A stretch of DNA of 15,267 bases. Source: Candidatus Tectimicrobiota bacterium (GTDB lineage Bacteria > JACPSX01). Location: assembly GCA_016193065.1 (NCBI GenBank), contig JACPSX010000060.1, positions 1-15,267 on the forward strand. Direction: 5' to 3'. This document shows positions 7,598 through 14,295 of this stretch, one piece after another. The translations under genes and the position numbers were made by a program. How positions within the stretch are numbered: position 1 is the stretch's first letter; every line of letters starts with the position of its first letter. The notes under the pieces were generated by a model that was given only the letters and a program-made list of their open reading frames with translations, ran no database searches and was not told the DNA's origin.

Positions 7598-8258
7598 AGT
7601 GCTCCTTTAGGAATCGCCCCAGGGTTTCCAAGACTCGGGATCTCACATCGTCCGGTGTGCCCGCGGCAGGAATGAGGACGTATCGGCGAGGATCCTGCAT
7701 TGCCAGGGTCAGATAGCCCGCCCGGATACGGCGGTGGAATTCCAGAGTATCTTCTTCAAACCGGTCCAGCCGGGCACCCACCCGGTGGGTACCCGCCGAC
7801 ATCTGGGCGCTGCGCTGTCTGGCCCGCTCCAAGCCCTCTTCCACATCGATGTCCAGCAGGAAGGTCAGATCGGGAACGATCCCATCCGTAGCCAGAGCGT
7901 TGAGCTTCGAGATCGTGTCCATATCGATTCCCCGTCCGTACCCTTGATAGGCCAGGGTTGAGTCATGGAATCTGTCGCACAGCACGATTTTCCCTGCCTC
8001 CAGTGCGGGGCGGATGACTTCCTTCACGTGTTGCGCCCTCGCGGCCAGGTAGAGGAGAAGTTCTGTCAGAGCTTGCATCCCGTGATGAGCGCGGTTCAGT
8101 AAAATGTTGCGGATCTCATTCCCGATGGTTGTACCTCCGGGCTCCCGGGTGGCAACAATCGGGATCTTCTTCCCTGCCAGAAAACGGTAGGCTTCCTCCA
8201 TCTGAGTGCTCTTCCCACACCCTTCGACGCCCTCAAAAGTGATGAATTTTCCGGTCAT
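7584..8258 (-). CDS. tmk: Thymidylate kinase
   Basis: Phosphorylates dTMP to dTDP with ATP, an essential step to dTTP. The 224-residue protein has the P-loop GVEGCGKST (10-18), the TREPGGT substrate motif (37-43), the DRFHDSTLAYQGYGRG segment (95-110), FLLDID (133-138) and the LID with RARQR (145-149) and LDRFEED (164-170). Between these LID parts is an unusual stretch; residues 156-163 (GTHRVGAR) are encoded by a near-perfect palindrome at 7771-7795, extra compared with E. coli Tmk. A G-rich run GGGGGGGAG lies upstream of the ATG, at long spacing. It is first in the operon and overlaps holB by 14 nt. Confidence 0.96.
   Translation of the reverse strand: MTGKFITFEGVEGCGKSTQMEEAYRFLAGKKIPIVATREPGGTTIGNEIRNILLNRAHHGMQALTELLLYLAARAQHVKEVIRPALEAGKIVLCDRFHDSTLAYQGYGRGIDMDTISKLNALATDGIVPDLTFLLDIDVEEGLERARQRSAQMSAGTHRVGARLDRFEEDTLEFHRRIRAGYLTLAMQDPRRYVLIPAAGTPDDVRSRVLETLGRFLKEHYERL
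7771..7795. repeat. Palindrome inside tmk, REP-like
   Basis: CGGGCACCCACC (7771-7782) and GGTGGGTACCCG (7784-7795) are inverted copies differing at one base, which becomes a G-U pair in the tmk mRNA. It encodes GTHRVGAR in the LID. Related GGGYACCC/GGGTRCCC palindromes occur at 1456-1476 and 13134-13155. Confidence 0.75.
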
Positions 8259-8319
8259 GATGGTCGGAACTCCCCCCCAGCACGTAGATGAACCAAGGAC
8301 AGGGATCTAACGCGAGGCT

Positions 8320-8348
8320 ATCTTAGCATAGAGGAGCGATTTTATCCA
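8320..8348 (-). promoter_or_regulatory. Candidate promoter for the tmk-holB-ricT-metG operon
   Basis: On the minus strand TGGATA (8348-8343) and TAAGAT (8325-8320) are spaced by 17 nt; each matches the sigma-70 consensus at four of six positions. It would give a leader of about 55 nt to the tmk ATG. The divergent gap 8259-8463 holds no other feature I can support except an AT-rich GATAAGAT at 8395-8402. Confidence 0.35.
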
Positions 8349-8463
8349 GGATGCCCCTTGCTTGGCGGAGTCCTAGGACTTTTTCGCATCTTCTGATAAG
8401 ATCGCGCCACGGGGATGCTCCTGAGGGACCGGCAAAGCGGAAGGGGGACGTAAGGGATGATGA

Positions 8464-9330
8464 ATGCCTGCTGAACTATTTGCCTTGAGCAACGCCTTCT
8501 TATTTGCCCTCCACAACATGCTCACCAAAAAGGGTCTCAAGTATTCCAACCCTGCCACTGCGGTCCTCACGAGCCTGGCGGTTAACGTGGTTGCCCTCTG
8601 GGGCGTCTCTCTTCTTTTCCTGCCCGTTGAGGCGCTTACCGCCTCCGGGATTTTTATCTTTGTCCTGGTCGGTCTTTTCCAGCCCGGGTTCACCCGCCTC
8701 TTGACCTACAAGAGCATCGAGACCGTGGGAGTTGCCGTCACGGATCCCCTGCGGGCCACCACCCCCATGTTCAGCGCCTTCCTCGCCATTCTTCTTCTGG
8801 GCGAGCGCATGACCCCGCCCATTTTCTTGGCCACCGTCCTGATCATTGCCGGCATCACTTTGCTCTCCCTGCGCAGTGGGGCCGCAAAAAAGATCCGTTT
8901 GCGCTATGTCTTCTATCCGCTCCTGGCCTCTTTCCTGGCCGGTTTCTCGCAAATCCTGCGGAAGTTCGGTCTGGCCGCGGTTCCTCACCCCGTCCTGGCC
9001 GCCGCCGTGACCGCCACGACCTCGCTCGTTGTCGTCTCTTTGAGCCTTTGGGTCGGCAGCCGACGCAAAAAGGTCCTGGCTCTCAACAAGGGGTGTTTTC
9101 CCTTTTACCTGGCGGCGGGTCTGGCGGTAAGCCTGGGGATGGTCACAATCTATTATGCGCTGGATCTCGGCAAGGTTGTGGTGGTTATTCCGATCAGCAG
9201 CACCGGTCCCCTGTTTACTTTGACTCTCACCGCTCTTTTCTTGAAAGGTGTCGAGCGAGTCACGCTGAAGATCGTTCTGGGAGCCGCGCTCATCATCTCC
9301 GGGGTGATCCTGCTTACCTTATGGAAGTGA
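8464..9330 (+). CDS. EamA/DMT-superfamily transporter
   Basis: A 288-residue integral membrane protein with about ten hydrophobic segments arranged as two five-helix EamA repeats (roughly 1-137 and 147-288), separated by a short basic loop (SGAAKKIRLRY). Each repeat ends with the family pattern: LLLGERMTPPIFLATVLIIAG in the first, ALFLKGVERVTLKIVLGAALIISG in the second. The family exports or imports small metabolites such as amino acids or nucleotide-sugar precursors; nothing here fixes the substrate. AAGGG lies about 8 nt before the ATG. It is transcribed divergently from tmk and convergently to the MoaD-like gene, and so probably monocistronic. Confidence 0.88.
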   Translation: MPAELFALSNAFLFALHNMLTKKGLKYSNPATAVLTSLAVNVVALWGVSLLFLPVEALTASGIFIFVLVGLFQPGFTRLLTYKSIETVGVAVTDPLRATTPMFSAFLAILLLGERMTPPIFLATVLIIAGITLLSLRSGAAKKIRLRYVFYPLLASFLAGFSQILRKFGLAAVPHPVLAAAVTATTSLVVVSLSLWVGSRRKKVLALNKGCFPFYLAAGLAVSLGMVTIYYALDLGKVVVVIPISSTGPLFTLTLTALFLKGVERVTLKIVLGAALIISGVILLTLWK

Positions 9331-9398
9331 GTCTTTACAGCCTCCCGCCGGTCCTGCCGGAAGCGACCTTGGGAAGGAAGTTTTCACAATTTGCGAGT

Positions 9399-9659
9399 CT
9401 ATCCTCCGCTAAGGGCACAGATGATGTGTATCCGGTCCGCGGGGCGGAGCGTTGTGCTCAGGTCGCGAGCTGGCTTCTCGTTGACGAAAACCTTGATGTG
9501 CTCGCGGATTCCGTCCTGCTCGTTCATGATGCGAAAGCGCAGACCGGGATAACGGCGATCCAGACCGGACAGCAACTCTCCCAGCGTGGAGCCCTCCGCT
9601 TCCACTTCCCCCTTCTGTTCCGTGTACGATCGCGGAGGGGTGGGGACATAGACTTTCAT
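9399..9659 (-). CDS. MoaD/ThiS-family ubiquitin-like sulfur carrier
   Basis: An 86-residue beta-grasp protein starting MKVYVPTP and ending ALSGG. The terminal Gly-Gly is the hallmark of MoaD, ThiS and related carriers, which are adenylated and thiocarboxylated by an E1-like enzyme; the DRIHIICALSGG tail fits that fold. I chose ATG 9659 because it overlaps the stop of the upstream frame in an ATGA and because the beta-grasp begins there; upstream codons belong to another frame. No moaE, moeB, thiF or other cofactor gene is nearby, so it is probably not the dedicated molybdopterin synthase subunit. From memory, such short carriers often follow BNR-repeat sialidase-like genes, as here. Confidence 0.8.
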   Translation of the reverse strand: MKVYVPTPPRSYTEQKGEVEAEGSTLGELLSGLDRRYPGLRFRIMNEQDGIREHIKVFVNEKPARDLSTTLRPADRIHIICALSGG

Positions 9660-9925
9660 CGGGAGAGCTCCGCGACCTCCACGGAATAGATCTCGGGAAG
9701 GTGGCTCGCCAAGCATTTCCAGGTCTCGCCTTCATTCCTGCTCCCCCAGATCTCTCCGTTGGTCGTTCCGAAGTACACTCCAACAGGCTCGTGCGTGTCC
9801 GCCGCCATGGCCTGGCGCTTCACGGTGAACCACCCCTGTTCTTGGGGCAGTCCTTTATCCTGGCACTTCCAGGTTTTGCCTCCGTTGCGCGTGACGTAGG
9901 CGGCGGGCTTGGATTCCATGGGCAA
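9656..9925 (-). pseudogene. C-terminal stump of a BNR/sialidase-like beta-propeller protein
   Basis: The 89 codons read as the last part of a BNR-repeat (exo-sialidase/YVTN-like) protein: two Asp-box motifs, TRNGGKTW and SRNEGETW, flank GVYFGTTNGEIW. Full-length relatives are several times longer. In-frame codons above 9925 show no propeller sequence. Compared with relatives as I remember them, roughly ten residues are also missing after PMES. A TTG (9925) and an ATG (9919) sit behind GGAGGAGGGG, so a short product might still be made, but a single repeat pair cannot form a propeller. It is translationally coupled to the MoaD-like gene by an ATGA overlap, suggesting an original operon. Confidence 0.7.
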
Positions 9926-10224
9926 CCCCTCCTCCGTGTGTACAGATGCTGGACGGCAGCGCTCCGGGTGGTTCCGAGTAGATAAGGATATACCGGAGTC
10001 ACACGATTTTGGCCAGCCGCCCTTGACAAAAGGGAGAGCGGCTGATTTGTTGATACCAACTGGCGGGTATAGGAATGCGAGTCGCGCCGGCTCATTCCCC
10101 GGTGAAAGAGAAACTCCTCGTGATCGTTTACAAAGGAGGAGGCATTCATGAACGGTAAGTTTCGAAGGGCAAAATGAGATTCGGGTGCGCTTGGGAAAAG
10201 CGCGGAAGTAAAGGAGAGTGGACT
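9926..10224. other. 299-bp gap upstream of the VOC gene, with a 9-codon mini-ORF
   Basis: This gap separates the BNR stump from the VOC gene. It contains TTGACA at 10023-10028 (no good -10 at 16-18 nt), and a very strong ribosome site AAAGGAGGAGG (10132-10142) followed 5 nt later by ATG 10148 of a nine-codon frame, MNGKFRRAK, stopping at 10175-10177. That could be a leader peptide or the surviving start of a deleted gene. A longer frame from 10174 runs in frame into the VOC gene but has no ribosome site of its own. Confidence 0.45.
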
Positions 10225-10590
10225 ATGGCGAATCCGTTCGTGCACGTTGAGCTGCACACGCAGGATCCGGCTCAGGCAAAGAAGTTCTACAAGAGTCTGT
10301 TTAGCTGGGGGCTGGAGGATCTCCCGATGGGGGAGGGCACGTACACGATGATCAACGTCGGGGAGGGGACGGGAGGCGGGATCATGAAGAACCCTGTTCC
10401 GGAGACGCCCTCCCACTGGCTGGCATATGTCCTGGTAGGGGACGTGAAGGGCTCCACGAAAAAGGCGCGCGAGCTTGGAGCGACAGTCGTTCAGGAGGTC
10501 ACCGAGATCCCGGACTACGGCTGGTTCAGCGTGATCGTGGATCCGGCCGGTGCGGCGCTCGGGCTCTGGCAACCGAAGGCGCAAAAGTGA
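10225..10590 (+). CDS. VOC-family (glyoxalase/bleomycin-resistance fold) protein
   Basis: A 121-residue single-domain protein. It has two beta-alpha-beta-beta-beta modules: HVELHTQDPAQAKKFYKSLFSW at the start, and AYVLVGDVKGSTKKARELG, FSVIVDPAGAALGLWQP in the second half. This is the pattern of small VOC proteins annotated as glyoxalase-like or CFP30B-like; the superfamily includes isomerases, dioxygenases and resistance proteins, so the reaction cannot be named. ATG 10225 is preceded by AAGGAG (10211-10216) at 8 nt, much better than the upstream in-frame ATG at 10174. Neighbours give no pathway hint. Confidence 0.85.
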   Translation: MANPFVHVELHTQDPAQAKKFYKSLFSWGLEDLPMGEGTYTMINVGEGTGGGIMKNPVPETPSHWLAYVLVGDVKGSTKKARELGATVVQEVTEIPDYGWFSVIVDPAGAALGLWQPKAQK

Positions 10591-10686
10591 GGGACTGTCC
10601 GCTTGCCTGCGGCTGCGATGATTCTCCCTTATATGACCATCGTGATCGAGACGGTCTAAAGCTGCCCGGGCAGAGGCGTCGAACAG

Positions 10687-11613
10687 ATGCCGGAACTCCC
10701 TGACCTCACCATCTATGTAGAGGCCCTCCGGCGTTTCGCAGTGGGACGGCGTCTGGAGAGAATCCGTCTCGCCAGCCCCTTCGTCTTGCGGACCGCTGAT
10801 CCGCCCCTCTCCGAATCTCACGGAAAGACTTTGGGCGAGGTGCGCCGGATAGGGAAGCGAATCATCTTCATTTTGGAGGGAGACTTTTTCCTGGTCGTAC
10901 ACTTGATGATCGCCGGCCGGTTGCGCTGGAAAGAGGCCGGGGCGAAGATTCCGGGGAGGGTGGGGCTGGCTGCCTTCGACTTTCCCCACGGAACTCTTCT
11001 CTTGACCGAGGCGGGCACGAAAAGGCGCGCGTCCCTCCACCTGGCGCGCGGGGAGAGCGCTCTGAAGGAGTTCGATCACGGCGGCCTCGAGCCGCTGCGG
11101 GCGGACTTTCGGGCATTTCAAGAGGTGCTCACAAGAGAGAACCACACGCTGAAACGGGCTCTCACCGACCCGCGCCTCTTCAGCGGCATCGGCAATGCCT
11201 ACTCCGATGAGATCCTGCACCGGGCGCGCCTCTCTCCTGTTATGCTCACCGGCAAGCTGGACGAAGGGGAGATGAAACGTCTCTTCCAGGCGATGCGGGA
11301 CACGCTGGCAGAGTGGATCACCCGCCTGCGCGCCGAGACCGGAGAGGGGTTTCCCGAGAACGTGACTGCCTTTCGCGAGGGCATGGCGGTGCACGGCCGC
11401 TACGGCAAGCCCTGCCCTGTGTGTCGGTCACCGGTACAGCGCATTGTGCATGCCGAGAACGAATCGAACTACTGCGCCACATGCCAGACGGGCGGGAGGC
11501 TCCTGGCGGACCGCGCGTTGTCCCGCTTGCTCAAGTCCGATTGGCCGAAGACCATCGAAGAATGGGAGGAACAGCGCAGGGGGCGTGGAAGACTACACCC
11601 TCGTCGCCTATGA
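10687..11613 (+). CDS. Fpg/Nei-family DNA glycosylase/AP lyase
   Basis: Base-excision repair enzyme removing oxidised bases and cleaving the abasic strand. The 308-residue protein begins MPELPD, giving the catalytic N-terminal Pro and Glu after Met removal; Lys57 (GKR) is at the standard position; HLMIAGRL and the helix-two-turn-helix region SGIGNAYSDEIL (166-177) follow. A C-terminal zinc finger has C243-x2-C246-x16-C263-x2-C266. The finger carries ENESNYC where E. coli Fpg has QRATFYC, so the DNA-contacting Arg of Fpg is Asn here, and there is a C-terminal extension of about 40 residues (LLADRALSRLL...EEW). It therefore looks like a distinct Fpg/Nei subgroup, and lesion preference should not be assumed. 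Confidence 0.9.
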   Translation: MPELPDLTIYVEALRRFAVGRRLERIRLASPFVLRTADPPLSESHGKTLGEVRRIGKRIIFILEGDFFLVVHLMIAGRLRWKEAGAKIPGRVGLAAFDFPHGTLLLTEAGTKRRASLHLARGESALKEFDHGGLEPLRADFRAFQEVLTRENHTLKRALTDPRLFSGIGNAYSDEILHRARLSPVMLTGKLDEGEMKRLFQAMRDTLAEWITRLRAETGEGFPENVTAFREGMAVHGRYGKPCPVCRSPVQRIVHAENESNYCATCQTGGRLLADRALSRLLKSDWPKTIEEWEEQRRGRGRLHPRRL

Positions 11614-11680
11614 GCCGCTGCCCCAGAGAATCGTAGCAGCAGTGGACAGGGTTGATCATTGCGGGAATCTCCGGTGAGCC

Positions 11681-12022
11681 ATGAAAGACGATTCCTTTAC
11701 GGAGTTTATTCGGGATCAGTTGCGCGATCTGGGCGAGGTGGAATGCCGCGCCATGTTCGGGGGCTACGGGCTTTACCACGGCGAGGTCTTCTTTGCCATC
11801 ACTTTTAAGGGCCGGCTCTACTTCAAGACCGATCCGACGACCCTGCCCGCGTACCGGAAAATGGGCATGAAGCCTTTCCGTCCCAACGCCAGGCAAACCC
11901 TGAAGACTTATTATGAGGTGCCCGTGGACATCATCGAGGATCAGGATCAGCTCACCGCCTGGGCCCGGAAGGCTCTTGAAGCGCAAATACGAAGCGAAAA
12001 TTCGAGGGGCCGGGGGCGGTAA
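11681..12022 (+). CDS. TfoX N-terminal domain protein
   Basis: A 113-residue single-domain protein with the TfoX-N signature: RAMFGGYGLY near residues 23-32, then FFAITFKGRLYFKTD and YYEVPVDIIEDQDQL. Full-length TfoX (Sxy) regulates competence in Haemophilus and Vibrio, but stand-alone N-domain proteins like this are widespread and of unknown function. ATG 11681 follows the glycosylase gene by 67 nt in the same direction; GGTGAG lies just before it. The tail (SENSRGRGR) is basic and low-complexity. Co-transcription with the glycosylase is likely but not shown. Confidence 0.85.
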   Translation: MKDDSFTEFIRDQLRDLGEVECRAMFGGYGLYHGEVFFAITFKGRLYFKTDPTTLPAYRKMGMKPFRPNARQTLKTYYEVPVDIIEDQDQLTAWARKALEAQIRSENSRGRGR

Positions 12023-12132
12023 AGCGTGCTCACACGGCCCTCAGTCTCCGGCTTTCACCTTGCCGGCTTGGCATCCATCGGATACCGTGTCAGAGAAAGA
12101 AAGGGGACGGGGATGTTTCAAGCGGGGATGGG

Positions 12133-12912
12133 ATGAAATCGACGTTCTCCGCAGGCCTTTGCATCTTCCTGCTTTTGTGCACGGACATTGCGGGGGCGCA
12201 AATGGTTCGGATTCCAGCGGGTGAGTTCCTCATGGGGAGTGACAGCGGTCCTTCCGACGAGCGGCCCACCCACCGGCTTTTCCTCCCTGCTTTTGAGATG
12301 GACCGCCTTCCCGTTACGAATGCTGAGTTCGCCGACTTCCTGAACGCCGTTGGGCCGGCCAACGCCCGGGGCGAGAACCTCTTCGATGTGGAGGATCCGG
12401 ATGCTCGCATCCACCGCCGGGGCGGGCGCTGGGGCGCGGATGCCGGCTTCGAGAGCCGTCCCGTCGTGGAGGCAAGCTGGGCCGGGGCGCGGGACTACTG
12501 CGCCTGGGCGGGAAAGCGGCTGCCGACGGAGGCGGAGTGGGAGAAGGCGGCCCGGGGGACTGACGGGAGACGCTACCCGTGGGGGAACGAGGCACCCGAC
12601 GCGGCCCGTGCCCGCTTTGCGGCCGGATGGAATGAGACCGCTCCGGTCGGGAACTTTCCGCGGGGGGCCAGTCCCTACGGCATCCTGGACATGAGCGGGA
12701 ACGCCTGGGAGTGGGTAAACAGCGCGTATCGGCCGTACCCGTATCGGGCGGACGATGGGCGCGAGGAGCTGACGGCCGGACCGGTGCGCGGCACGCGGGG
12801 CGGCGGCCACGACTCGTCCGCGCAGGAGATCACGACGACCCAGCGCGGCCGCAACCTGTCCCGGAACCCCCGAAACGGGCATCACAACATCGGATTTCGC
12901 TGCGCCCGCTGA
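12133..12912 (+). CDS. Secreted FGE-sulfatase (SUMF1) domain protein
   Basis: The 259-residue protein has a signal peptide (MKST...CIFLLLCTDIAGA, probable cut after Ala22) and one FGE-sulfatase domain: VRIPAGEFLMGS (25-36), RPTHRLFLPAFEMDRLPVTNAEFADFL (44-70), KRLPTEAEWEKAARG (128-142), YGILDMSGNAWEWV (182-195), RGTRGGG (219-225) and final GFRCAR. True formylglycine-generating enzymes use a C-terminal cysteine pair to bind copper; here only Cys257 lies near the end, and the core segment (HDSSAQEITTTQRG) has none. It is thus probably not a sulfatase activator. Other members of this fold are sulfoxide synthases, ligand-binding or structural proteins. No sulfatase gene is present in the window. 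Confidence 0.85.
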   Translation: MKSTFSAGLCIFLLLCTDIAGAQMVRIPAGEFLMGSDSGPSDERPTHRLFLPAFEMDRLPVTNAEFADFLNAVGPANARGENLFDVEDPDARIHRRGGRWGADAGFESRPVVEASWAGARDYCAWAGKRLPTEAEWEKAARGTDGRRYPWGNEAPDAARARFAAGWNETAPVGNFPRGASPYGILDMSGNAWEWVNSAYRPYPYRADDGREELTAGPVRGTRGGGHDSSAQEITTTQRGRNLSRNPRNGHHNIGFRCAR

Positions 12913-13267
12913 CCCTGCGGGTGTGCACTTTGCTCTCCCCGGGTTTTCATTGAGAAGGTGGGGGGAAACCAGAGAAATCCTCGGGGCGCCCCCTTGGGCT
13001 CCCGGACAGCTTGCGACAGGGATTTAATGACCGGATCGATTGGCTCTTCGCCTCGCAACCTGTCAGGTCGCCTGCGGGGGCTGCCCCTCGGATTGACAGG
13101 ATTTCGTGGGGCGGCGCCCGCAAAACTCTGCAGGGGCACCCCTATGTGGGTGCCCTCTCTCTCGCCGGTGCCAAGAAACACAAACCCGTTGCGAACTGCC
13201 TATCTCAGGTGCGAGAATTCCTATAGATCGGTCTTCCGGTGAGGGGCTGGTGCACGGAGATGATCCT
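12913..13267. repeat. GC-rich inverted-repeat element in a 355-bp gene-free gap
   Basis: No gene is recognisable. The gap holds nested inverted repeats: GAAATCCT (12974-12981) with AGGATTTC (13098-13105), a perfect 8-bp pair bounding 132 bp; CCTGTCA (13059-13065) with TGACAGG (13094-13100); and GGGCACCC (13134-13141) with GGGTGCCC (13148-13155). Two similar units, GGGGCGCCCC at 12983-12992 and GGGGGCTGCCCC at 13076-13087, each lead within 20-30 nt to GACAGG(G)ATTT. The string at 13069-13091 recurs at 1-24. This is the look of a REP or MITE-like non-autonomous repeat. No target-site duplication is evident. Confidence 0.5.
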
Positions 13268-13687
13268 ATGAGCCTTTTTCCCGTTTCTCCTGAAAAGGAG
13301 CGCGAGCTGTTCGAGCGCATGCGGCGCCTGGGCGTGAGCGAGCAGGACATGGAAGAGAAGTTCGTGCGCTCCCAGGGGGCCGGAGGCCAGAACGTGAACA
13401 AGACCTCCACCTGCGTGGTCCTCCGCCACCTTCCCACCGGCCTGATGGTGAAGTGCCAGGAGGAGCGCTCTCAGGGATTGAACCGGTTCAGGGCCCGGCG
13501 CCTGCTCCTGGACAAGATCGAGGAGAAGATCCTGGGACGGTTGAGCGCCGAGCGGCAGAAGATCGAGAAGATCCGGCGCCAGAAGCGGAAGCGCTCCAAG
13601 CGGGCCAAAGAAAAAGTGCTGGAGGCCAAACATCACCAGGCGAAGAAAAAAGCCTGGCGAGCCTCCCCGAGCCGGGACGGAGATTGA
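13268..13687 (+). CDS. Peptide-chain-release-factor-like protein (ArfB/C12orf65-type, GGQ)
   Basis: A 139-residue stand-alone catalytic domain of class I release factors. RSQGAGGQNVNKT (34-46) contains the GGQ motif (39-41) that triggers peptidyl-tRNA hydrolysis; CQEERSQGLNRFRARRLLLDKI follows. No codon-recognition domain exists. The C-terminal third (about 97-130) is extremely Lys/Arg-rich, like the tail that ArfB (YaeJ) threads into the empty mRNA channel of stalled ribosomes, so rescue of non-stop complexes is the best inference. ATG 13268 has GGAG at about 8 nt; upstream in-frame codons fall in the repeat region. The EVE gene starts 36 nt later, suggesting an operon. Confidence 0.87.
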   Translation: MSLFPVSPEKERELFERMRRLGVSEQDMEEKFVRSQGAGGQNVNKTSTCVVLRHLPTGLMVKCQEERSQGLNRFRARRLLLDKIEEKILGRLSAERQKIEKIRRQKRKRSKRAKEKVLEAKHHQAKKKAWRASPSRDGD

Positions 13688-13723
13688 GCGCGGCATCGGC
13701 GGGAAGTGTGCGAGGAGGTCATC

Positions 13724-14209
13724 GTGACGCTGAAGAATTACTGGCTCATGAAGTCCGAGCCCAGTGCGTTTTCTTTCGATGATCTGCGCAAGGCAAAAAG
13801 TCAGACGACCTCCTGGGACGGTGTCCGCAACTACCAGGCCCGCAATACCATGCGCGATTCCATGCAGGTTGGAGACGGGGTCCTCTTCTACCACAGCAAC
13901 GCCGACCCTCCCTGCATTCCCGGGATTGCCGAGGTGGTCCGGGAAGGGTATGCGGACCACACAGCCTTTGATCCAAAGGATTCCCATTACGATCCCAAGA
14001 GCCGGAAGGAATCGCCGATCTGGTACGTGGTGGACATCAAGTTCGTGAAGGCGTTTAAGGAGCCGGTGACGTTGCCGAAGATTCGGGCCACCAAGGAGCT
14101 GCAAAAAATGGTCCTCGTGCGTCCCGGCAGCCGCCTCTCCGTCCAACCGGTTACCCGGCAAGAGTGGGAAATCATCTTGCGACTGGGTGGAATCGGACGG
14201 GAGAAGTAA
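13724..14209 (+). CDS. EVE-domain protein (PUA-like)
   Basis: A 161-residue EVE protein: NYWLMKSEPSAFSFDDL (5-21), SWDGVRNYQARNTMRD (30-45), VGDGVLFYHSNADPPCIPGIAEVV (49-72), and YVVDIKFVKAF further on. EVE/PUA-like domains form an aromatic cage that reads modified bases in DNA or RNA; short stand-alone bacterial members are common and their ligands are mostly unknown. I chose GTG 13724, preceded at 4 nt by AGGAGGT (13713-13719), giving the usual start; an in-frame GTG at 13706 lies before that site, and ATG 13748 would trim the first strand. It follows the release-factor-like gene by 36 nt in the same direction. Confidence 0.92.
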   Translation: MTLKNYWLMKSEPSAFSFDDLRKAKSQTTSWDGVRNYQARNTMRDSMQVGDGVLFYHSNADPPCIPGIAEVVREGYADHTAFDPKDSHYDPKSRKESPIWYVVDIKFVKAFKEPVTLPKIRATKELQKMVLVRPGSRLSVQPVTRQEWEIILRLGGIGREK

Positions 14210-14214
14210 AGGGG

Positions 14215-14295
14215 CTAAGCCAGTAAGACGGCGATGATACCTGTCACGAAGATCCCGTCAAAAGTCCCGCTCCCCCGCAAGATGGACCCGGCAGT
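14215..14295 (-). pseudogene. C-terminal remnant of a DUF1614-like membrane protein
   Basis: On the minus strand a frame preceded by an in-frame stop (14298-14296) reads TAGSILRGSGTFDGIFVTGIIAVLLA and ends with TAG at 14217-14215. The string GTFDGIFVTGIIAVLLA closely matches, from memory, the conserved end of DUF1614 membrane proteins (GAGTFDGIFLTGIxAVLLA). Only about 26 codons remain, with no start codon or ribosome site, so this is a fragment left by a deletion. It lies between the EVE and ADP-ribosylglycohydrolase genes in opposite orientation and marks a recombination point. Confidence 0.62.

Noticed and set aside
10612-10660. Short frame before the glycosylase gene (MILPYMTIVIETV)
   Set aside because: Too short, no ribosome site and no recognised family; possibly a remnant but unsupported.
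9820-11394. 524-codon minus-strand frame across the VOC and glycosylase genes
   Set aside because: It runs antisense to two well-supported genes and shows no family pattern; it is long only because of base composition.
12958-13242. 94-codon plus-strand frame in the gap after the FGE-domain gene
   Set aside because: It translates the inverted-repeat element; the apparent peptide follows the palindromes rather than any protein pattern, and there is no suitable start context.
13205-14161. 318-codon minus-strand frame opposite the release-factor-like and EVE genes
   Set aside because: Antisense shadow of two confidently identified proteins.
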